NCBI RefSeq assembly: GCF_036013525.1
Contig: NZ_CP107853.1
Location: forward strand, 4,774,001 to 4,838,000
DNA length: 64,000 bases
Direction of reading: 5' to 3'
Source of the DNA: Nonomuraea sp. NBC_00507
GTDB taxonomy: Bacteria > Actinomycetota > Actinomycetes > Streptosporangiales > Streptosporangiaceae
The notes beneath the pieces were generated by a model. The model ran no database searches. It was given only the letters and a program-made list of their open reading frames with translations, and was not told the origin of the DNA. Of the stretch, positions 34,048 through 42,382 are shown in pieces (position 1 is the stretch's first letter; every line of letters begins with the position of its first letter). The translations under genes were made by a program, and so were the position numbers.

Positions 34048-35529
34048 ATGATAGTACGTGCTGAAGCCGAACGCCTGGCCATGAAGGTCCCCGCCGAGCC
34101 GTACTACGCGGGACGGTGGGGTGTCACGCGAGGTGTGGGCACGTTCGACGTGGTCGATCCCGTGACAGAGCGACGGCTCATGACGGTTCAGGCGGCCGGC
34201 CCCGCCGAGGTCGACTCGGCCGTCTCCTTCGCGCGATCAGCCTTGGACGACGGCGCGTGGGGACGGATGGATGGTGCCACCAGGGGCCGGTTGCTCAACC
34301 GGGTGGCAGACCTGCTCGAGGAGCGCAGCGAAGAATTCGCGGCACTGGAGTCGCTCGACGTCGGCAAGCCGGGCTTCGAGCCCCGCGCGATCGATCTTCC
34401 CCAGTCGGTTCGGACCTTCCGCCACTTCGCCGGCTGGGCGGACAAGCTGGAGGGACGCTCCATCCCGACGTCCGGCTACATGGGACGGCCCACGGTCAGC
34501 TACACGGTCCGTGAACCGGTCGGAGTCGTCGCCGCGATCACGCCGTGGAACTCGCCGACGATGATCGCGGCGTGGAAGATCGCACCCGCCCTCGCCGCCG
34601 GGTGCGCGGTCATCCTGAAGCCTCCGGAGGAGGCACCGCTGACATCGCTGCTGCTGGCGTCACTGATTGAGGAGGCCGGATTCCCTCCCGGGGCGTTCAG
34701 TGTGCTTCCCGGCCGTGGAAGCGTGACCGGCCAGCTCCTCATCGATCACCCGGGCGTCGACAAGATCTCCTTCACCGGAAGTCCTGAGACGGGGTATAAG
34801 GTGGCCGTCGCCGCGGCGAAGGGCTTCCGTCGCATCACCCTCGAACTGGGTGGGAAAAGCCCGCAGATCGTCTTCGCGGACGCCGACCTCGACGCGGCGG
34901 CCGACGGCGTGGCGGTCGGCATCTTCGCCAACCAGGGGGAGGTGTGCGCCGCAGGCAGCCGCATTCTCGTGGCCCGCGCCGTCTACGACGAAGTCGTGGA
35001 ACGTCTGGTGACCAGGGCGCGCGGCGTGAAGCTCGGTGATCCGTTCGATGAGGGCACGACGATGGGAGCCCTCATCAACGCGCGGCAACTCGAGCGAGTG
35101 TCCCGATACATCGAGGCGGGCGTCGCGGGCGGCGCGCGGTGCGTCGTCGGGGGCGGCCGGCCGGAACGTCCGGGCTACTTCGTCGAACCGACCCTGTTCG
35201 TCGACGCGACGAACTCGATGACCATCGCCCGAGAAGAGATCTTCGGTCCGGTCGGCACGATCATCCCGTTCGACTCCGAGGAGGAGGCGGTCGCGATCGC
35301 CAACGACTGCGACTACGCGCTGTCCGCCACCTTGTGGACCTCGGACGTCGGCCGCGCGCACAGGGTGTCGCGCGGCGTCAAGGCGGGTGCGGTCGCGGTG
35401 AACGGCTGGTCTCCGCTCGACCCGAGCCTTCCCTGGGGAGGTTTCAAGCTCAGCGGTCAAGGCCGGGAGCTGGGGTGGGCGGGCATCGAGGCGAACACCG
35501 AAGAGAAGACCGTGACGATCGTTCTCTGA
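34048..35529 (+). CDS. aldehyde dehydrogenase family protein
   Basis: 493 residues. Landmarks: PWNSPTMIAAWKIAPALAAG, the general-base Glu in TLELGGKSPQIVF, the catalytic Cys in FANQGEVCAAGSR, and LPWGGFKLSGQGRELG. PWNSP replaces the more common PWNFP, as in several aromatic and semialdehyde dehydrogenases. It would oxidise the aldehyde made by the copper amine oxidase of the same cluster. Start ATG at 34048; an internal ATG at 34081 is possible but has no better ribosome site. Confidence 0.9.
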   Translation: MIVRAEAERLAMKVPAEPYYAGRWGVTRGVGTFDVVDPVTERRLMTVQAAGPAEVDSAVSFARSALDDGAWGRMDGATRGRLLNRVADLLEERSEEFAALESLDVGKPGFEPRAIDLPQSVRTFRHFAGWADKLEGRSIPTSGYMGRPTVSYTVREPVGVVAAITPWNSPTMIAAWKIAPALAAGCAVILKPPEEAPLTSLLLASLIEEAGFPPGAFSVLPGRGSVTGQLLIDHPGVDKISFTGSPETGYKVAVAAAKGFRRITLELGGKSPQIVFADADLDAAADGVAVGIFANQGEVCAAGSRILVARAVYDEVVERLVTRARGVKLGDPFDEGTTMGALINARQLERVSRYIEAGVAGGARCVVGGGRPERPGYFVEPTLFVDATNSMTIAREEIFGPVGTIIPFDSEEEAVAIANDCDYALSATLWTSDVGRAHRVSRGVKAGAVAVNGWSPLDPSLPWGGFKLSGQGRELGWAGIEANTEEKTVTIVL

Positions 35530-35641
35530 CCTCCGCGGGTCGTCCTGCCGGCAACGCGGGCGGCCGCTCGTTCCCGCAACTCACCGCTGATCCCACACAT
35601 TCCGCCGCAACTCCTCCCCGCGTCCCATGGAAAGGTTCGTC

Positions 35642-36304
35642 ATGTCACCACGTGTTCTCGTCGTCTACTACAGCGCCACCGGTTCGGTGCACCGGCTCGC
35701 GGAAGCCGTCGCCGAAGGGGCCGAATCAGCCGGCGCCGAGGTCCGGCTGCGCCGGGTCACCGAACTCGCCCCGCCCGAGGCGATCGCCTCGAACGCGGAC
35801 TGGGCCCAGCACCGTCAGGACGTCGACTCGGTCGTCGACGTGGCGACACTCGACGACCTCGAATGGGCGGACGGATACGCCTTCGGGACGCCGACCCGCT
35901 ACGGCACCCCGGCGGCGCAGTTGAAGCAGTTCATCGACTCGGCCAGCAGCCTGTGGCATGCGGGCAAGCTGGCCGACAAGCCCGTCACCACGTTCGTGTC
36001 CTCGGCGGAGCAGCACGGGGGACAGGAGTCGACGATCATTTCCCTCAACAACGTCTTCTACCACTGGGGATCGGTCATCGTTCCACTCGGATACACCGAC
36101 GACGTCGTGTATGCCGCCGGTGGCAACCCTTATGGGACGTCGTGGCCGGCCGGGTTCCCCTCGAGTCCCCCCGACGATGTGACGTTGAGCTGCGCCCGCT
36201 ATCAGGGCGCACGGCTGGTGAGGTTCGCGCGGCTACTCGCTCCTGCGGGGATGGAGTTGTCCGGCGTACCAGGGGGGAATGACATGGGGGATCGGGTTCG
36301 GTGA
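35642..36304 (+). CDS. wrbA: NAD(P)H:quinone oxidoreductase, WrbA type
   Basis: 220 residues, flavodoxin-like fold. FMN-phosphate loop VVYYSATGSVHRLAEAVAEG at the N-terminus, then GYAFGTPTRYGTPAAQLKQF and the flavin-contacting FVSSAEQHGGQE. WrbA enzymes reduce quinones by two electrons with NAD(P)H, protecting cells from redox-cycling quinones such as those from aromatic amine or catechol oxidation. The ATG at 35642 is preferred over the in-frame ATG at 35627, whose own codons supply the GGAAAGG ribosome site. It overlaps the next gene by 4 bp. Confidence 0.88.
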   Translation: MSPRVLVVYYSATGSVHRLAEAVAEGAESAGAEVRLRRVTELAPPEAIASNADWAQHRQDVDSVVDVATLDDLEWADGYAFGTPTRYGTPAAQLKQFIDSASSLWHAGKLADKPVTTFVSSAEQHGGQESTIISLNNVFYHWGSVIVPLGYTDDVVYAAGGNPYGTSWPAGFPSSPPDDVTLSCARYQGARLVRFARLLAPAGMELSGVPGGNDMGDRVR

Positions 36305-36993
36305 CGTGGCGGGTCGACATCTGGTCGGACATCCACTGTCCCTGGGCTCTGATCGCGGTGCATCGGCTGCGGCGGGCCCGGGCCCGCCTGGGCGCCGAGG
36401 TCGTCTTCGTCCCGCGGGCATGGCCGTTGGAATGGGTCAATCACCGCGGGACCCCAAGGGACATCCTCTCGGTCGAGGTCGCCGCGCTGGCCTCCCACGA
36501 GCCGGAGCTGTTCAACCTCTATTCGGGGGAGTCGTGGCCCTCCACTTTCCTGCCGGCGTTCGAACTGGTGGCGGCGGCGGCCCGTACGGGTGGGGCCGAG
36601 CTGGCGGAGCATGTCGACTACGCCCTCAGAATCGCGTTCTTTCGGGATTCGGTGGACGTCAGCATCGAGGCCGGACTGCGCCGATCCCTGGACATCGCTC
36701 TCGAGTACCGGCCCGACTGCGATGTGGAAGGCGTCATGTCCGCCTGGCGGACGCAAAACGTCCGAGCGGACGTCGTACGTGACTTCACCGAAAGCCGGGG
36801 CGTGCGGATCCAGGGCAGCCCGCAGGTCGTCTGGCCCGACGGAACCTCCGTTCACAACCCGGGCATGACCGACCACCACTGGCGCGGCGGGCTGCTGCGG
36901 ATCACTTCGACGGATCCGATGGAGCCCGACCGCCTGCTGGCGGAGTTTCTGGGTCGCGACGCGGCCGATCGTCCCGGGCCGCCGCGCCCGTAG
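36301..36993 (+). CDS. DsbA-family thioredoxin-fold protein with a single active-site Cys
   Basis: 230 residues. The N-terminus RVDIWSDIHCPWALIA places a thioredoxin-fold active site at HCPWA, where FrnE-like dithiol oxidoreductases have CPWC. Only Cys13 remains, as in glutathione-S-transferase-kappa/HCCA-isomerase relatives, which use a bound thiol instead of a disulfide. The C-terminal cis-Pro loop (IQGSPQVVWPDGTSVHNPG) is kept. The GTG start overlaps the WrbA stop by 4 bp. A thiol-dependent isomerase or conjugate-handling role in the aromatic pathway is possible but unproven. Confidence 0.75.
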   Translation: MTWRVDIWSDIHCPWALIAVHRLRRARARLGAEVVFVPRAWPLEWVNHRGTPRDILSVEVAALASHEPELFNLYSGESWPSTFLPAFELVAAAARTGGAELAEHVDYALRIAFFRDSVDVSIEAGLRRSLDIALEYRPDCDVEGVMSAWRTQNVRADVVRDFTESRGVRIQGSPQVVWPDGTSVHNPGMTDHHWRGGLLRITSTDPMEPDRLLAEFLGRDAADRPGPPRP

Positions 36994-37003
36994 CGGCCCG
37001 GGA
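36972..37003. terminator. strong stem-loop at the end of the DsbA-like gene
   Basis: TCCCGGGCCGC and GCGGCCCGGGA form a perfect 11-bp GC-rich stem with a 10-nt loop containing the stop-codon region. It ends the 34048-36993 transcription unit before the separate promoter at about 37200. Confidence 0.65.
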
Positions 37004-37199
37004 GGCACACTTCTTCTCGGGCCCTGTCGGCGTTGAAGACGGCGGGTGGTCTCCGTGCGCTGTCTCCTGCCGCGGATCAGCGGCCTTCCGGCATGGCCCG
37101 CCTGGACGACCCCATACGCATCAATCCCGTGCTCCGGGGCGCGATGTGCGTGGCTCGCCCGGCGGTCCGGGGCGATGTCAGGTCGCGATTTTCCGGGGG

Positions 37200-37229
37200 T
37201 TGACACCAGCCGACCAGCGGACGCACGAT
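37200..37229 (+). promoter_or_regulatory. putative promoter of the permease-amine oxidase operon
   Basis: A perfect TTGACA (37200-37205) is followed 18 bp later by CACGAT (37224-37229). The predicted start of transcription (about 37236) abuts the inverted repeat at 37240-37262. Confidence 0.55.
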
Positions 37230-37239
37230 GTGTTTCCAT

Positions 37240-37262
37240 TAATCGAACTTTCTGAACGATTA
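37240..37262. promoter_or_regulatory. inverted repeat TAATCG-N11-CGATTA, operator candidate
   Basis: The 6-bp arms are perfect. The right arm is part of GAACGATTATCGGACAA (37254-37270), the second copy of the 17-bp motif at 34013-34029. Its position just after the putative +1 suggests a repressor site, possibly for the IclR protein at 33210-33917. Confidence 0.55.
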
Positions 37263-37323
37263 TCGGACAAGACGGGGACTCATCCTTCGCGTGAAGACGC
37301 ACGACCCCAAGGAGCTGCTTCGG

Positions 37324-38799
37324 ATGACGCCAACCCCTGACAACACCGAGCTCGCGCGGGGCCGCCTTTCCCTGCTCGGCGTGCTCACCCAGTCCATCGG
37401 ATTCATGGGCCCCGTCTTTTCCATCGCGGCCCTCATGCCCCTGGTCGTCGGGTTGTCGGCGACCGGCCGCGGCGCCGGCGTCGCGACTCCCGCCGCCATC
37501 CTGATCGCCGCCGTCGGCATGGCGGGGGTGGGCTGGATCATCGCCCAGTACGCCAAGCGGATCCATAGGTGCGGCTCGCTCTACGACTATGTCAGTCTCA
37601 GCGCCGGTCCCCGGGTCGGTCTCGTCGGCGGCTGGCTCTACTACGGCGCGATGCTGGTCCTCGCGGCCGCGACCTTCCTCCTGCTCGGCGGCCTGACGCA
37701 GGATCTCCTGCGCAGCCTGCTGTCGGTCGACGTACCGTGGTGGCCGCTGTCGCTCGGATACGTGGCGATCGTCGTGGCCGTGCTCGTCATCGGCGTCCAG
37801 ATCTCGATTCGCACGCAGCTCGCTCTCGCGCTGCTCTCGATGGCGGTCGTGCTCGCCTTCTCGGTGCGCATCATCCTCGCCGGCGGGCAGGGCGGGCAAA
37901 GCCTGTCCGCGGCCCCCTTCAACCCGCTCGCGGTGGGCGGTCTGGACCTTCTGTACGGCGTCCTCTACGGCATCAACATGTTCATCGGGTTCGAGTCCGC
38001 TGCCAACCTTGCCGAGGAGACCGCGGATCCGAAGCGGCACATCCCGCGGGCGGTCCTGCTGTCACTCACCATCGTCGGGGCGTTCTACCTGGTGACCGCG
38101 TACGCCCAGGACATCGGGTTCGGCCTGGACGCGGAGGCGTGGAAGAACAGCGTCTTCCCGCTGCAGGCACTGGCGTCGGGCGCCGACTTCGGCTCCCCCG
38201 TGTTCGGCCACCTCGTGTCGGTCCTGGTCATCCTCGACGTCCTCGCGGTCGCGATCGGAGTAGGCGTCGCGGTGACCCGCGGGATGCTCTCGATGGCCCG
38301 CGAGCAGCGGCTCCCGAAGGTCCTCGCCGCCGTCCACCCCCGGTACCGGACGCCGGCCCGTTCCGCCGCTCTCCTCGGTGTCGTCTCGGTCGTCTCGGTC
38401 ATGGTGGTCGTGATCAGTGACGGACTCTTCTCCCGGGCGACCGGCCAGCCGGGCGTTCTCCAGCCGCAGTGGGCTCCGATGTTCGGCTGGATGGCGGGCT
38501 TCGGCGGGACGGGCCTGGCGCTGATGTACCTCGTGGTGAGCGCGGCAGGTGTCAAGGGCCTGTGGGGTCAGGTCAGCAGCGGCAAGCTGGTGGTCGCCGC
38601 CGTCGCCGGGGTGACGGTCGCGACGGGCGCGGTGTTCGGCGCCTTCTACCAGGCGGCGAGCCCTCTGGACACCATCCCATGGGCTCTGCTCGCGTGGATC
38701 GCGCTCGGCGTGCTCTGGTCGTACGTCGCGCTGCGCCGGCCGGCCGGGCTGGTCGAGGTCGAGGGAGGGGTCGCCCAGACCGCTCCGGCAGGGGATTGA
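37324..38799 (+). CDS. APC-family amino acid/amine permease
   Basis: 491 residues with about 12 membrane segments. It opens with RGRLSLLGVLTQSIGFMGPV and contains the consensus GFESAANLAEETADPKRHIP between helices 6 and 7, which identifies the amino acid-polyamine-organocation family. It probably imports the amine used by the copper amine oxidase encoded next. The ATG at 37324 has AAGGAG 9 nt upstream; a GTG 33 bp earlier lacks a ribosome site. The gap to the amine oxidase gene is about 60 bp. Confidence 0.9.
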   Translation: MTPTPDNTELARGRLSLLGVLTQSIGFMGPVFSIAALMPLVVGLSATGRGAGVATPAAILIAAVGMAGVGWIIAQYAKRIHRCGSLYDYVSLSAGPRVGLVGGWLYYGAMLVLAAATFLLLGGLTQDLLRSLLSVDVPWWPLSLGYVAIVVAVLVIGVQISIRTQLALALLSMAVVLAFSVRIILAGGQGGQSLSAAPFNPLAVGGLDLLYGVLYGINMFIGFESAANLAEETADPKRHIPRAVLLSLTIVGAFYLVTAYAQDIGFGLDAEAWKNSVFPLQALASGADFGSPVFGHLVSVLVILDVLAVAIGVGVAVTRGMLSMAREQRLPKVLAAVHPRYRTPARSAALLGVVSVVSVMVVVISDGLFSRATGQPGVLQPQWAPMFGWMAGFGGTGLALMYLVVSAAGVKGLWGQVSSGKLVVAAVAGVTVATGAVFGAFYQAASPLDTIPWALLAWIALGVLWSYVALRRPAGLVEVEGGVAQTAPAGD

Positions 38800-38859
38800 C
38801 GGTATCGACGCCACGCGAGGCATCGCACCGTCGCCACGACAACGAAGAGGAACCGGGTG

Positions 38860-40803
38860 ATGACGACATCGCGCGCCACGGCGCACCCCTACGATCCGCT
38901 GACCGCCGAGGAGATCGAACGGGCCGTGCAGGCCGTACGTTCGGACCGGCCCGAGCTCGGCTCGCCGACGTTTCCGCTGGTGCGGCTGGACCCTCCGGAC
39001 AAGGAAGCCGTGCGGAGCCATGACCCCTCGCGGCCCGTCGCGCGATCGGCGTTCCTGGCCGTCTACGACCGCGACGCCGGGGCCACCTACGAAGCCCGTG
39101 TGGATCTGGCGCGGAACGTCGTGACCTCCTGGAGGCACGTGCCGGGAGTGCAGCCGCCGATCATGATCGAGGAGATCCTCGCGCTTGAGGACATCGTGAA
39201 GAACGACGGCGCCTCGATCGCCGCGCTCGCCCGTCACGGGGTCGACGACCTGTCCCTGCTGCAGCTCGACCCCTGGTCGACGGGCACCCTGCCGGTCGAG
39301 GGCGTGGACGCCCGGCGCCGCGTCATCCGGGCCAGCGCCTACGTCCGGCGCTTCAAGGAGGACAACGGCTACGCGCGTCCTGTGGGGAACCTCGTGTTCG
39401 TGATCGACTGTGACGCCCGCTCCGTCGCCGCGATCCTCGAAGGAGAGCCCATTCCGTTGCCGCCCGAGAGCGGCAACTACGACGCCGGGAGCGTCGGCCC
39501 GTTGCGCGACGACCTTCGTCCCATCGAGATCGTCCAGCCCGAGGGCCCGTCGTTCACGGTGTCGGGCAACGTGATCGAGTGGCAGCGCTGGCGGCTGCAC
39601 GCGCACATCGACACCGTGGAAGGCCTGGTCATCAGCGACGTCTCCTACCAGGACGGTGATCGGCGCCGGTCGATCCTGCACCGGGCGAGCATCGGCGAGA
39701 TGGTCGTGCCCTACGGCGACACCAGCGACGACTTCTACTTCCGGAACGTCTTCGACGCCGGCGAGTACAACCTGGGCAAGACCGTCGGGTCGCTCAGCCT
39801 CGGCTGTGACTGCCTGGGCGAGATCCGTTACCTCGACGCGGTGCTCGCCGACGAGTCCGGCAGCCCGCACACCGTCCCCAACGCCATCTGCCTGCACGAG
39901 GAGGACTACGGCATCCTCTGGAAGCACTGGGACTTCCGTTATGTCGAACGGGCCGAGGTCAGGCGCTCCCGCCGCATGGTCGTGTCGGCCATTCACACGA
40001 TCGGCAACTACGAGTACGGCTTCTTCTGGTACTTCTACCTCGACGGGACGATCCAGTTCGAAGCGAAGCTGACCGGCATCGTTCAGACACGCGCGATCGC
40101 CCCGGGGGAGGTTCCCGGATACGGAACCCTTGTCGCGCCGCAGCTGGACGCGCCCAACCACCAGCACCTGTTCAACATGCGTCTGGACATGGAGGTCGAC
40201 GGCCCGCGCAACTCCGTCGTCGAGGTCGACGCCGTCGGCCTCCCGGTCGGGCCGGACAATCCGCACGGCAACGCGATCGTGGCCCGGCAGACCTTGATCG
40301 AGAACGAGCGGGCCGGGCGGCGCATGTGCGAGCCTCTCGCGGCCCGCACCTGGAAGATCGTCAACCCAGAGGTGCGGAACCGTCTCGGGCAGCCGGTGGC
40401 GTACAAGCTGGTGCCCTTCGCCGGCCCGGCGCTGCTCGCGGCCCCGGAGAGCGACCTGGCCCGCCGCGCGGAGTTCGCCCGGGCGCACCTGTGGGTGACC
40501 CGCTACAGCCCCGACGAGCTGCACCCTGCCGGCGACTACCCGAACCAGCATCCCGGGGACGGGATCGGGGAGTGGGTCAAGCAGGAGCGAGACCTCGTGA
40601 ACACCGACGTCGTGCTGTGGCACACGTTCGGCACCTCCCACCTGCCCCGTCCGGAAGATTGGCCGATCATGCCGTGCGAGTACGTCGGCTTCACCCTCAA
40701 GCCCGCCGGGTTCTTCGACCGCAACCCCTCGCTGGACGTTCCGCCGCCGGCAGGCCATGACACGGCGCACTGTCACCACGTGCCGGAACAGGACGATCAG
40801 TGA
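38860..40803 (+). CDS. primary-amine oxidase, copper/topaquinone-containing
   Basis: 647 residues, matching the bacterial phenylethylamine (AGAO-type) oxidases. The topaquinone precursor is Tyr384 in TIGNYEYGFFW. The catalytic base is Asp299 in FRNVFDAGEYNLG. Copper ligands are His434 and His436 in NHQHLFN and His594 in TFGTSHLPRPEDWPIMP. It oxidises a primary amine with O2 to an aldehyde, H2O2 and ammonia. There is no signal peptide, so it works in the cytoplasm, after uptake by the permease encoded upstream. ATG at 38860 chosen; the adjacent GTG (38857) is also plausible. GTGA overlap with the next gene. Confidence 0.95.
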   Translation: MTTSRATAHPYDPLTAEEIERAVQAVRSDRPELGSPTFPLVRLDPPDKEAVRSHDPSRPVARSAFLAVYDRDAGATYEARVDLARNVVTSWRHVPGVQPPIMIEEILALEDIVKNDGASIAALARHGVDDLSLLQLDPWSTGTLPVEGVDARRRVIRASAYVRRFKEDNGYARPVGNLVFVIDCDARSVAAILEGEPIPLPPESGNYDAGSVGPLRDDLRPIEIVQPEGPSFTVSGNVIEWQRWRLHAHIDTVEGLVISDVSYQDGDRRRSILHRASIGEMVVPYGDTSDDFYFRNVFDAGEYNLGKTVGSLSLGCDCLGEIRYLDAVLADESGSPHTVPNAICLHEEDYGILWKHWDFRYVERAEVRRSRRMVVSAIHTIGNYEYGFFWYFYLDGTIQFEAKLTGIVQTRAIAPGEVPGYGTLVAPQLDAPNHQHLFNMRLDMEVDGPRNSVVEVDAVGLPVGPDNPHGNAIVARQTLIENERAGRRMCEPLAARTWKIVNPEVRNRLGQPVAYKLVPFAGPALLAAPESDLARRAEFARAHLWVTRYSPDELHPAGDYPNQHPGDGIGEWVKQERDLVNTDVVLWHTFGTSHLPRPEDWPIMPCEYVGFTLKPAGFFDRNPSLDVPPPAGHDTAHCHHVPEQDDQ

Positions 40804-42374
40804 AGACCGACCGCCACACCGCGCACGAGGAACTCACCGGAGCGCAAGTCCTCCTGGAGACGGCCACCGGTCGTGGCGTGTCGGTGTGCTTCGCCAACCC
40901 CGGAACCACCGAGATGCCGCTCGTCACCGCGCTCGACCGCGCACCGGGGATGAGAGCGGTGCTCGGGCTGCACGAGAACGTGTGCACGGGCGCCGCCGAC
41001 GGATACGCCCGGATCGCCCGGCGAGCCGCGCTGACCCTGCTGCACCTCGGGCCAGGGCTCGCGAACGGCCTGGCGAACCTGCACAACGCGCGCCGCGCGC
41101 ACAGCCCGGTCGTCAACGTCGTTGGTGATCACGCGAGCTGGCACCTGCCCTTCGACGCGCCCCTGACCTCCGACATCGCGGCCCTCGCGCGCACCGTCGG
41201 AGCGCACCACGAGATCGGTGATCGCGCCGCGGTCGCCTCGGTGACGCGGCGGGCGATCGACGACGCGCATGAACGTCCGGGCGTGTCGACGCTGGTCGTG
41301 CCCGCCGATCTCCAGCAGCTGTCCCAGGAGCCGCCACAGGAGGAGAGCCCTCGTGCCGCCCCCCGGCCCGGCGTCGACGAGGAGGCCGTGGAGCAGGCCG
41401 CCCACCGGTTGCGGGCCGCCGGTTCCCGGGGCGTTCTCCTCCTGGGCGGCGCGGGCCTGAGCCGCCGGGGCCAGTCCGCCGCCGGCCGGATCGCGGCCGC
41501 CACCGGAGCCCGTCTCTACAGCGAGACGTTTCCCGCCCGAGCCGAGCGGGGCGGCGGGCTGCCCCCGATCGACCGCCTGCCGTACTTCCCGGAGACAGCG
41601 GTAGCGGCGCTCCAGGACGCCGCGGTGGTGGTGCTGGCCGGGGTCTCCGAACCGGTCGCCTACTTCGGATACGAAGGAATCCCCAGCCGCCTGGCACCCC
41701 AGGGGACGGTGCACCGGCTCGCGGACGTCGCCCAGGACGTCGAACAGGCACTGGTAGCGCTGGCCGAACTCGTCGGCGCGGAGCATCGACCCGTGGCCGG
41801 CGCCCAGCGGCCGGTCGAACCCGCGCCGGGTGCCGCGCTGACCGGGCAGACCGTCGGCGCCGCCCTGGCGAACTGGCTGCCGGAGAACGCCATCGTCTCG
41901 GTTGAAGGCGGGACCTGCGGCTACCCCTTCTACTCGGCATCGGCCGCAGCGGTGCCCCACACCGTCCTGACCAACACCGGCGGCGCGATCGGCCAGGGAC
42001 TGCCGGCCGCGCTCGGCGCCGCCATCGCCGCACCCGAGCGTCCCGTCATCGCCCTGCAGTCCGACGGCAGCGGCCTGTACACCGCGCAGGCGCTGTGGAC
42101 CATGGCGCGCGAGTCGGCCGACGTCGTCGTGCTGATCGCCGCCAACCACGCCTACAACGTCCTGCGCACCGAGCTCGCCCGCCACGGAAGCCCCGAACCG
42201 GGTCCCCAAGCCGCACGGCTGACGAGCCTCGGCGAGCCCGCGATCGACTGGGTGTCGCTCGCGCGCGGTTTCGGAGTCCCGGCGAGCGACGCCACCACCG
42301 TCGGTGAGCTGCGCGTCGCGTTCACCGACGCGCTCCGGGCGCGAGGCCCGCACCTTATCCAGATGACGATGTGA
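40800..42374 (+). CDS. thiamine-diphosphate-dependent enzyme (acetolactate synthase/benzoylformate decarboxylase family)
   Basis: 524 residues. The cofactor Glu is in GLHENVCTGAADGYAR (about residue 59). The magnesium-diphosphate motif runs from SDGSGLYTAQALWTMA to NHAYN in the C-terminal third. The length and the lack of a regulatory partner favour a 2-oxo-acid decarboxylase over acetolactate synthase. A benzoylformate-decarboxylase-like enzyme would turn an aryl-2-oxo acid into an aldehyde, which the next gene's dehydrogenase could oxidise. This is inference from family and neighbours. Confidence 0.85.
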   Translation: MKTDRHTAHEELTGAQVLLETATGRGVSVCFANPGTTEMPLVTALDRAPGMRAVLGLHENVCTGAADGYARIARRAALTLLHLGPGLANGLANLHNARRAHSPVVNVVGDHASWHLPFDAPLTSDIAALARTVGAHHEIGDRAAVASVTRRAIDDAHERPGVSTLVVPADLQQLSQEPPQEESPRAAPRPGVDEEAVEQAAHRLRAAGSRGVLLLGGAGLSRRGQSAAGRIAAATGARLYSETFPARAERGGGLPPIDRLPYFPETAVAALQDAAVVVLAGVSEPVAYFGYEGIPSRLAPQGTVHRLADVAQDVEQALVALAELVGAEHRPVAGAQRPVEPAPGAALTGQTVGAALANWLPENAIVSVEGGTCGYPFYSASAAAVPHTVLTNTGGAIGQGLPAALGAAIAAPERPVIALQSDGSGLYTAQALWTMARESADVVVLIAANHAYNVLRTELARHGSPEPGPQAARLTSLGEPAIDWVSLARGFGVPASDATTVGELRVAFTDALRARGPHLIQMTM

Positions 42375-42382
42375 GGACCGCG

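Larger units (their letters stand above)
36994..37323. other. intergenic region with promoter and operator
   Basis: 330 bp without a convincing gene. The first part carries the second arm of the terminator hairpin. The last 130 bp hold a -35/-10 pair, an inverted repeat and the shared 17-bp motif, listed separately. A 69-codon reading frame at 37046-37255 has no ribosome site or recognisable similarity. Confidence 0.6.

Noticed and set aside
37046..37255. 69-codon frame in the gap before the APC permease
   Set aside because: It covers the promoter, lacks a ribosome site and shows no similarity to known small proteins.
38062..40779. A 905-codon open frame on the minus strand opposite the permease and amine oxidase genes
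   Set aside because: It is antisense to two genes with full catalytic motifs, its translation is Arg/Val/Gly/His-rich without any domain, and such long shadow frames are normal at this GC content.
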